NCBI GenBank assembly: GCA_023258655.1
Contig: JALQWO010000026.1
Location: 1-13,725, forward strand
Direction: 5' to 3'
Origin: Bacteroidia bacterium
GTDB lineage: Bacteria > Bacteroidota > Bacteroidia > NS11-12g > UBA955
Length of the DNA: 13,725 bases
Shown here: in pieces, positions 1-6,600 of the stretch
Position numbering within the stretch: the first letter of the stretch is position 1
Layout of the letters: each line of letters starts with the position of its first letter
Notes under the pieces: model-generated
Seen by the model: the letters and a program-made list of their open reading frames with translations, nothing else
Database searches by the model: none
What the model was told of the DNA's origin: nothing
Made by a program: the position numbers and the translations under genes

Positions 1-845
1 GGCGTATGCTTGAGATAATAGTCGGCAACCGCCACCAGGGTGTATTCTTCACCAAACATTTCGGCGTCGTCTGAAATCAAGGCCAAACGGTCTACATCGG
101 GATCTACAACAATGCCCAGATCGCATTTGGCTGATTTCACTTCCGAGGCAATCTGTCCAAGATGTTCGGGCAGCGGTTCAGGGTTGTGCGCAAAATGTCC
201 GGTCGGCTCACAGTTGATCTCTACGATATCTTCCACCCCCAAGGCACGCAACAAGGCTGGCACGGCAATGCCTCCTACACTGTTTACAGCATCCACGGCC
301 ACTTTGAATTTTTGCGCCGCAATGAGATCTCGCTTCACCAAAGGCAAATCCAAGATTTTCTGGATGTGCATGGGCAAGAAATCTTTGACGGTTCTACTAC
401 CCAATTGATCAACCCCAGCGAAATTGATGTCATGGCTTTCGGCCAATTCGAGGACAATTGCACCATCGGCGGCCGAAATAAACTCTCCTTTGTGATTTAA
501 CAATTTGAGGGCATTCCATTGCTTGGGATTGTGACTAGCGGTAAGGATGATTCCTCCCGCTGCTTTTTCCTCAACTACGGCCATTTCCACCGTGGGTGTA
601 GTACTCAAACCGGCATCAACCACATCAATGCCCAGGGCCATCAATGTGTTGGCAACCAATTCATGCACCAGGGGACCACTGATTCTTGCGTCTCTACCAA
701 CCACAACTTTTTTACCTTTCTTGGCTTTTAACAGCATGGAGCCAAAGGCTGCGGTGTATTTGACAACATCAATGGGCGTAAGGTTTTCACCTACATTCCC
801 ACCCAGCGTTCCACGAATTCCAGAGATCGATTTGATGAGCGTCAT
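1..845 (-). CDS. glmM: Phosphoglucosamine mutase-type phosphohexomutase, 3'-truncated by the window edge
   Basis: GlmM-type enzymes convert glucosamine-6-phosphate to glucosamine-1-phosphate in the cytoplasm, on the route to UDP-GlcNAc for peptidoglycan. I translated the minus strand from the ATG at 845-843; the frame stays open to the left edge, giving 281 codons of a family usually near 460. The N-terminus has the SISGIRGT phosphate-binding motif (residues 6-13). The phosphoserine loop TASHNP is at 102-107, with catalytic Ser104. The metal-binding loop DPDVDR is at 248-253. The sugar-binding and C-terminal phosphate-binding domains lie outside the window. The gene is divergent from ftcD, with 141 bp between them. 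Bacteroidota annotate this N-terminal type as GlmM, but phosphomannomutase or phosphoglucomutase activity cannot be excluded without the C-terminal half. The family call is firm; the substrate call is moderate. Confidence 0.88.
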   Translation of the reverse strand, partial: MTLIKSISGIRGTLGGNVGENLTPIDVVKYTAAFGSMLLKAKKGKKVVVGRDARISGPLVHELVANTLMALGIDVVDAGLSTTPTVEMAVVEEKAAGGIILTASHNPKQWNALKLLNHKGEFISAADGAIVLELAESHDINFAGVDQLGSRTVKDFLPMHIQKILDLPLVKRDLIAAQKFKVAVDAVNSVGGIAVPALLRALGVEDIVEINCEPTGHFAHNPEPLPEHLGQIASEVKSAKCDLGIVVDPDVDRLALISDDAEMFGEEYTLVAVADYYLKHT

Positions 846-855
846 AAAAGGACGG

Positions 856-863
856 CGAAAATA
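856..863 (-). promoter_or_regulatory. Possible -7 element for glmM
   Basis: On the minus strand this reads TATTTTCG, one mismatch from the Bacteroidota -7 consensus TAnnTTTG, and ends 10 bp before the glmM ATG. I see no clear TTTG -33 element at the usual spacing. It is the best candidate in the divergent region for leftward transcription, but weak. Confidence 0.25.
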
Positions 864-903
864 CACAATTTCACCCGTAATCCGTGGTGATTTTCCATGC
901 ATT

Positions 904-913
904 CTTTATAAAG
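904..913. promoter_or_regulatory. 10 bp perfect palindrome in the glmM/ftcD divergent region
   Basis: CTTTATAAAG is its own reverse complement. It lies near the middle of the 141 bp between the divergent starts, 58 bp from glmM and 73 bp from ftcD. It could be an operator, but it is short and AT-rich, so chance is a real alternative. There is no regulator gene in the window to pair with it. Confidence 0.18.
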
Positions 914-974
914 TCGGAATCCACTTTGGCAGAAATCGCCAAGAAATAAACGCACAACTTCCGCAGCGATGGAA

Positions 975-982
975 TAAATTTG
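975..982 (+). promoter_or_regulatory. -7 box TAAATTTG directly before the ftcD start
   Basis: The sequence matches TAnnTTTG exactly and ends only 4 bp before the ATG at 987. If it is the functional -7 element, transcription would begin at or within a base or two of the start codon, giving a leaderless mRNA. I see no TTTG or TTG -33 element at about 19-22 bp upstream, which lowers confidence. Similar boxes precede the genes starting at 10365 and 11935. Confidence 0.4.
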
Positions 983-986
983 TGGC

Positions 987-2675
987 ATGCAACCCATCAT
1001 TGAATGTGTACCCAATTTTAGCGAAGGACGGAACTTACACACCATCAAGACGATAACTGACGCCATTGAATCTGTTGAAGGAGTTCGCCTTTTGGATGTC
1101 GACCCCGGAAAAGCCACCAACAGAACGGTAGTCACTTTTGTCGGTTCTCCGGAGGATGTGATTGAAGCAGCATTCAGAGGCATCGCCAAAGCGGCGGAAG
1201 TCATTGATATGCGCAACCACACGGGAGAGCATCCACGGATGGGAGCCACTGATGTATGTCCGCTCATCCCAATATCAGGCATCAGCATGGAGGAGACTGC
1301 CGAGTTCGCCAAGAAATTGGCCAAGCGCGTGGCTGAGGAGTTGTCTATCCCCACCTATTTGTACGAAGCGGCCCAATCAAACCCGGCACGCACCAATTTG
1401 AGTGTAATCCGAGGTGGTGAATACGAAGGATTTTTTGAAAAAATCAAGCAGCCTGAGTGGGCACCCGACTATGGAAAAGCAGAAATGAACGCTACGGCTG
1501 GCGCCACTGTCATCGGTGCGCGCGACTTCTTGATTGCCTATAACGTAAACCTAAATACCAAGAGCACCCGTATTGCCAACCGAATTGCCTTTGACGTACG
1601 GGAGGCCGGCCGTGTAAAGCGCGAAGGAAACCCCTATTCTGGCAAGATTGTAAAGGATGAAAATGGCGAGGCTGTACGCATCCCCGGAAAATTAAAATCT
1701 GTCAAGGCCATTGGGTGGTATATCGAGGAGTACAACATGGCCCAAATCTCCATGAATCTCACCAATTACAAGGTCACTCCCTTGCACATCGCATTTGAGG
1801 AAACCCGGAAGGCGGCTGATGACCGTGGTGTAAGGGTAACTGGTTCTGAATTGGTGGGACTGATTCCTTTGCAACCGATGTTGGATGCGGGCAAGTACTT
1901 TTTGGCCAAACAGGGATTGAGCGAAGGTGTAAGCGAGTCAGAATTGGTTGATTGTGCAATCCGCAGTATGGGATTGAACGAACTGGGTGTTTTTGACCCC
2001 AATAAAAAAATCATTGAGTATTTGTTGCGCGACCCGAAGCAATCCCGATTGGTTAATATGACTGTCCGAGGGTTTGTTGACGAAACCGCGAGTGATAGTG
2101 CAGCGCCCGGTGGCGGAAGTATTTCCGCACTAACGGGCGCGATGGGCGCTGCGTTGGGCACCATGGTGGCCAACTTGAGCGCCATCAAAAAAGGATGGGA
2201 AGACCGCGTGGGTGAATTTTCTCCTTGGGCGGAAGAAGGACAATTACTGAAAGATCAAATGATTGCTTTGGTGGACGAGGATACGCGTGCGTTTGATGCG
2301 ATCATGTCGGCCTTCGGCCTACCCAAAGATACCGCAGAACAAGTGGCTGAGCGCAAACAAGCCATTCAAGATGCTTCCAAATATGCCACAGAGGTACCTT
2401 TCCGCACCATGCAAACAGCCTACGCCTGTTTGCCTTTGTTGAAGCAAATGGCGGATCACGGCAACCCCAACTCACTATCTGATGTGGGTGTGGGTGCACT
2501 TTGTATCAAAACAGCCGTAAGGGGTGCTTGGCTCAATGTACTTATCAATGCCCAAGGACTGTCCGATAAAGTGTGGGCTGAAAACATCGTATCAGAAGCC
2601 CGTGAATTGTTGTCGAAAAACCATGCTGCTTGCGACGAAATCATTTTGGGCATTGAAGCCAAACTCAGCGCCTAA
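987..2675 (+). CDS. ftcD: Bifunctional glutamate formimidoyltransferase / formimidoyltetrahydrofolate cyclodeaminase
   Basis: This cytoplasmic enzyme ends the formiminoglutamate branch of histidine degradation. The transferase moves the formimidoyl group from N-formimidoyl-glutamate to tetrahydrofolate; the cyclodeaminase then releases ammonia and makes 5,10-methenyl-THF. At 562 residues it matches the fused animal-type enzyme (about 540). The N-terminus, IECVPNFSEG (5-14), is family-typical and fixes the ATG at 987. The transferase active-site segment is HTGEHPRMGATDVCP (78-92); His82 falls at the position of the catalytic His of the mammalian enzyme. The transferase fold runs to about residue 325, followed by a linker. 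The cyclodeaminase (about 350-562) shows PGGGS (374-378), DEDTRAF (430-436) and the NPNSLSDVGVGA loop (493-504). No other hut gene is in the window. The next plus-strand gene starts 23 bp after the stop and may be cotranscribed. Confidence 0.96.
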   Translation: MQPIIECVPNFSEGRNLHTIKTITDAIESVEGVRLLDVDPGKATNRTVVTFVGSPEDVIEAAFRGIAKAAEVIDMRNHTGEHPRMGATDVCPLIPISGISMEETAEFAKKLAKRVAEELSIPTYLYEAAQSNPARTNLSVIRGGEYEGFFEKIKQPEWAPDYGKAEMNATAGATVIGARDFLIAYNVNLNTKSTRIANRIAFDVREAGRVKREGNPYSGKIVKDENGEAVRIPGKLKSVKAIGWYIEEYNMAQISMNLTNYKVTPLHIAFEETRKAADDRGVRVTGSELVGLIPLQPMLDAGKYFLAKQGLSEGVSESELVDCAIRSMGLNELGVFDPNKKIIEYLLRDPKQSRLVNMTVRGFVDETASDSAAPGGGSISALTGAMGAALGTMVANLSAIKKGWEDRVGEFSPWAEEGQLLKDQMIALVDEDTRAFDAIMSAFGLPKDTAEQVAERKQAIQDASKYATEVPFRTMQTAYACLPLLKQMADHGNPNSLSDVGVGALCIKTAVRGAWLNVLINAQGLSDKVWAENIVSEARELLSKNHAACDEIILGIEAKLSA

Positions 2676-2698
2676 CCAACCAATACTTGCAAATCAAC

Positions 2699-3676
2699 AT
2701 GTTGAATCGCCTTGTTATACTTCCTTCCTGGGCGATTGGCATGGCGTGTTTTTTTTCGATTTCTTGTGGTGCCCAATTTGCGCCGGCTGCAGGGCAGCCG
2801 GGTTCAACGGCCCTTCGGGCCGACAGTTCCTGCTTTATCAATTGGGCGAAGCGATGCAGTATTCAGCGGGGTTATAAGCAAATCAATTTGCCTGATTCTG
2901 GGTTTGCCAGCGTGGGTATGGCGGCCGCGGCCGAAGGCCCGGCCGCAACCAATGGCGTGGTATCGCTTGGCGACGGAGGCATCGCCACCCTCACGTTCAA
3001 TCCCCCTATCACCGATGGCAATGGATTTGATTTCGCCGTTTTTGAAAATACATTTCTCGACACATTCTTGGAATTGGCATTCGTTGAGGTCAGTACAGAC
3101 AGCCTGTCATGGGCCAGATTTCCCGCAAAAAGCCTCACACAAACCAAAACCCAAACCGGTGCTTTTGGCTTCACCCAGCCCACACGCATTCATCAATTGG
3201 CAGGAAAATACAGACATCCCTATGGCACCCCATTCGACCTCAAAGACCTGGCCATGATGAGCAATATCCGCATAGAGGAAATCCACTACGTGAGAATCAT
3301 TGATGTGATTGGCAGCATTGATTCAACCCTTGGAAGCAAGGACAGTGAAGGTCGCATGATCAACGATCCTTGGCCAACCTTATTCGCGAGCTCCGGCTTT
3401 GATCTCGATGCCGTTGGGGTTATCAATCAGCTTCCTTCGGCTTCTTCCCTGCCCATCAACAAAAAATCCATCCTCGGCTTCAATCCCATTGATGAAACGT
3501 TGGTGTCGAATTGTGCTGACCCCCTGCACTTGGAGATCTTTAACAGCCAAGGGCAACGTGTGATTCAGTACACATTAGAGCCACACACAGCCTTGCCCTT
3601 ACATTTACTCCCGGGCATGTATTCAGTAAGAAGTGAACATCACTCGATCAAAATCATCATCACCTCTACCCGCTGA
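2699..3676 (+). CDS. Exported protein of unknown function with T9SS type A-like C-terminal sorting domain
   Basis: The protein has 325 residues from the ATG at 2699. A TTG four codons upstream is possible, but the ATG gives a normal signal peptide: a hydrophobic core to about residue 24, then a GA|Q-type cleavage site. The mature start (AGQPGSTA, residues 31-38) and the core (VVSLGDGGIATLTF, 87-100; GFDFAVFENTF, 109-119; SSGFDLDAVGVI, 231-242) resemble a Bacteroidota surface-protein family I know by sequence, sometimes seen near vitamin B12 TonB-receptor loci. That link is recall, and no receptor is in the window. The tail from about 258 resembles a sorting domain: a degenerate GFNPIDETL instead of a YPNP motif, then LLPGMYSVR and a final strand ending KIIITSTR. 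It lies 23 bp downstream of ftcD, with no promoter visible between. Its last 37 bp overlap the converging giant gene. Function unknown; beta-sandwich or lectin-like binding is only a guess. Confidence 0.82.
   Translation: MLNRLVILPSWAIGMACFFSISCGAQFAPAAGQPGSTALRADSSCFINWAKRCSIQRGYKQINLPDSGFASVGMAAAAEGPAATNGVVSLGDGGIATLTFNPPITDGNGFDFAVFENTFLDTFLELAFVEVSTDSLSWARFPAKSLTQTKTQTGAFGFTQPTRIHQLAGKYRHPYGTPFDLKDLAMMSNIRIEEIHYVRIIDVIGSIDSTLGSKDSEGRMINDPWPTLFASSGFDLDAVGVINQLPSASSLPINKKSILGFNPIDETLVSNCADPLHLEIFNSQGQRVIQYTLEPHTALPLHLLPGMYSVRSEHHSIKIIITSTR
2783..2801. repeat. Perfect GC-rich hairpin inside coding sequence (8 bp stem, AGG loop)
   Basis: CCGGCTGC at 2783-2790 pairs with GCAGCCGG at 2794-2801 around the loop AGG. 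It lies in codons just after the signal peptide of the 2699-3676 gene and is followed 6 bp later by a second perfect hairpin. Confidence 0.6.
2808..2822. repeat. Perfect GC-rich hairpin inside coding sequence (6 bp stem, TTC loop)
   Basis: CGGCCC at 2808-2813 pairs with GGGCCG at 2817-2822 around TTC. The all-G/C stem with a tight loop is terminator-like, but no T-tract follows and the reading frame continues through it. Confidence 0.6.
2921..2946. repeat. Strong imperfect GC hairpin (7 + 4 bp, one bulged C, GAA loop)
   Basis: GCGGCCG at 2921-2927 pairs with CGGCCGC at 2940-2946. After a bulged C at 2928, GGCC (2929-2932) pairs with GGCC (2936-2939) around GAA. The stem is entirely G/C and includes a NotI-type octamer. 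It encodes an Ala-rich stretch (about residues 75-83). It is the third such structure in 165 bp. Confidence 0.55.
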
Positions 3677-6600
3677 TCTCCTCGCTGAATAACCAAGGGA
3701 TACATCCCAGCGGACAAGTTCCAACGCTTCAGCGCGATTTCATCAAAATATACCCCGTCGTCTGGAATGTTCCATGTTCGCTCATACAATCCTGACTGAC
3801 CCAAAATGGTATACATTTTTACCGTGACAACATCTCCCTTGCGTGCTGAGAATTTGTATATCGTTTTGTTCACAGTAGGGTTTGGAAATACATAAGCATC
3901 CAAGTCATTCCTTTGGGTTTGCAAAATGGCTTTATTGATCAAAATTTCTTTTGACATGGAGTCCTTGCAACCGATAGAATTGGTGGCCAACAACTTGGCG
4001 ATATACTTTCCGTTGGTGGTAAAATACGCATCCCAACGTGATCCTTGTCCTTGAAGCCAATTCCCATCGGGCTGTTTAACCCACCATTGAAAATTGCGAT
4101 CCATGGGCATATTCGCAGTATCTATGGCAGTAAAGCGCCATCCCAAGCGTTGTGATTCCGTAAATTCGTTATAGAGAAAATCTGCTTTCACTTTTGGCAA
4201 CACAGAAATTGACTGCGAATACGCAGTATCCTTACAGCCACGGTTGCTCGCGATGTATCGAGCCGTATATTTCCCCGCCTTGGTGTAAAGATAGTTGGGA
4301 GAACTTATCGCTGAAGTACCCAATCCATCCCCAAATTGCCAATCGTGGCTCATTGCCTTACCATCGGGATTAAGACTTAGGTTGCTAAAATTCACGGTTT
4401 CCATTTCTGCACAAACGGAAATCGGGGATACCTTGATGGAGGCCAATGGCATCGAATTGACATTCACTGTGATACTTGAGGAGTCTGCACAACCCAACAA
4501 CTTGGTCTTCAACACTTGCCGGATGGTATAGGTTCCAAAAGAAGGATAAGTCCAAAGGGTATCGCGCTTACCTGCTTTTAAGCCCAGTGCATTGGACAAT
4601 TTACGACCATCGCCAAAATTCCATTGGGTCAAAACAACGTCATTCGGATCTGCATGGCTGAGGTATGGATCGTTAATTGTGAATGATTGTCCCTCACATA
4701 TTTCAGCCACACTGCTAGTGATTTGCGATTTTGGCGTCAAGTAAACCGTGGCAGTTTGGTATGTGGTGTCGAAACAGCCCGACACATTTTTTGCCACCAA
4801 TTGAACGGTGTATTTGCCATATTGGGTAAAGGTGTGCTTTGCATCCAAAACATCCCAAGCGGCATTGCCATCGCCCCATTGATAGTAGCACCATATGCTA
4901 CCACCCCCAGCGCTTGTTGGGTTATTGCTCGCGTTGACCACTTGGAACACATTGTTTTTATCGCATTGCTGGGCTTTGTCAAATGAGAACTTAGCGATGG
5001 GATGGCCTTTCACTTTCACATTCACCGTTTCAGTATCCAAACATCCATTGTTGGAGGTTATCTGCAATTGCACATCGTAGCTCCCTGCAGCGTTAAATTT
5101 TTGCTGAAAAGTGGCAGCATTACCCGTTTTTGTTGGGTTGCTGGCTAACCAATTTCGCAGTGTAACACTGCCCTGAAATACGGTGGACAGATCTTGAAAA
5201 ACAAAAGAATTCCCTTTCAAACAGGGTGCGTAATTGGGATCGTAGCCAATGATGGCAAGGGGTTTGGCCCATACTTTTACGGTGACAATGTTTGACGTGT
5301 CGATACAACCCCGATTCTCCAGCACGGCAAAATAATCGCCGGTATCATGCAAATAAACAGGGTTAAAATTCAACAAACTGTCCTTGTTGATTGAACCGGC
5401 GGAACTGCCCTTCTTAAACCACTGATAATTCACCGGGATGGCTCTTGCATCCCTGACAGAAAGTGAAAGTGGAATTCCTTCACATTGGGGTATGCTTCCG
5501 GCTTTTATCATTGCCGTTGCCGATGGCATTTTGATTACCTCAACGAAAGATGATTTCACCAAACTATCTTCCCCTGAATTCAAGCGCAACTTCACATTTT
5601 TAAATCCACCCGTGGTGTATTTCACTGTCCAAGGACCGCGACCAACGGCTTTTGCGGGTATGGCACCCGCACCAAAATCCCACTCATACAGCCCTATCAA
5701 ACCTTGAGATGAATCCGTATATATTACAGTTTCACCCTCGCATATCTTTTTGCGATCAACACCAAAGACAACAGTTGTCTTCTCATACACGATGGAAAAA
5801 TCCTCTGCTTGACCGTAGGAACATGTGCCGCAGCCCGAAGTATCGATGTTGTTGTAGTCACTTATTACCCGCATCCTCAATGCCTGATTCAATGGCATCT
5901 TAACGGGTGTTTTGATTTTTACCTGGGCGTACTCTGTGGGTTTGGCACTCACTTGGCTACTCACCTCACCGCGGAACAATTGAAACTTGCCGTCATTGTT
6001 AAAGTCCATAAACACGCGAACATTTTCACTGTTGTAGAGGCCCACTTTTACTTGTACAGTGTAGTCGGTATTGGGCTTCACCCGAAAGACCTTTTGGGCG
6101 GTCATATCCACTTGCTCCCCATCATCAAAATAGGTTCCCGACTCAAAATGATTATCTGTGAGTTTTACATCAAAGACTCCAATCCCAAAGTTGGATGTTT
6201 GAAACTTCGTTTTTGAATTGCAAATTGCCGCCACTTCCGCGGGGAAAACCCGCACCCAAATATTCTTGGACGTTGTGGCACTGGACAGACAACTTTTGGC
6301 CGTCAAGGATATGGCATAAACCCCCGGTTGGTTAAATTTTACTTCTGGCTGTAAACTGTTTGAATCTCCCGATACCCAGGTAAATGTACTCGGCTTGATG
6401 GTCCAGGTGAGCGCTCTGATTCCATACAAAGATGCGGGTACTTTTTCTTGCAATCGCATGATGCCACCCACTGTAAAAATGGAATCATAAGACAGCATTT
6501 TGGAGCGATAGATTCCCGAACCATTATCAAACAAGGGACTTTTCCAAACACCCCTACCATAGGTACTCGCATACACATAACTATATTCCCTGCCCAACGG

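Noticed and set aside
842..1354. 170-codon open frame on the minus strand across the 5' end of ftcD
   Set aside because: It is antisense to the conserved ftcD coding sequence, its 3' end touches the glmM start, and the translation shows no recognisable motif. The glmM frame is separate and clear.
2687..2698. TTG start for the 325-residue exported protein
   Set aside because: The ATG at 2699 is in frame and gives a standard signal peptide; the extra residues add nothing recognisable.
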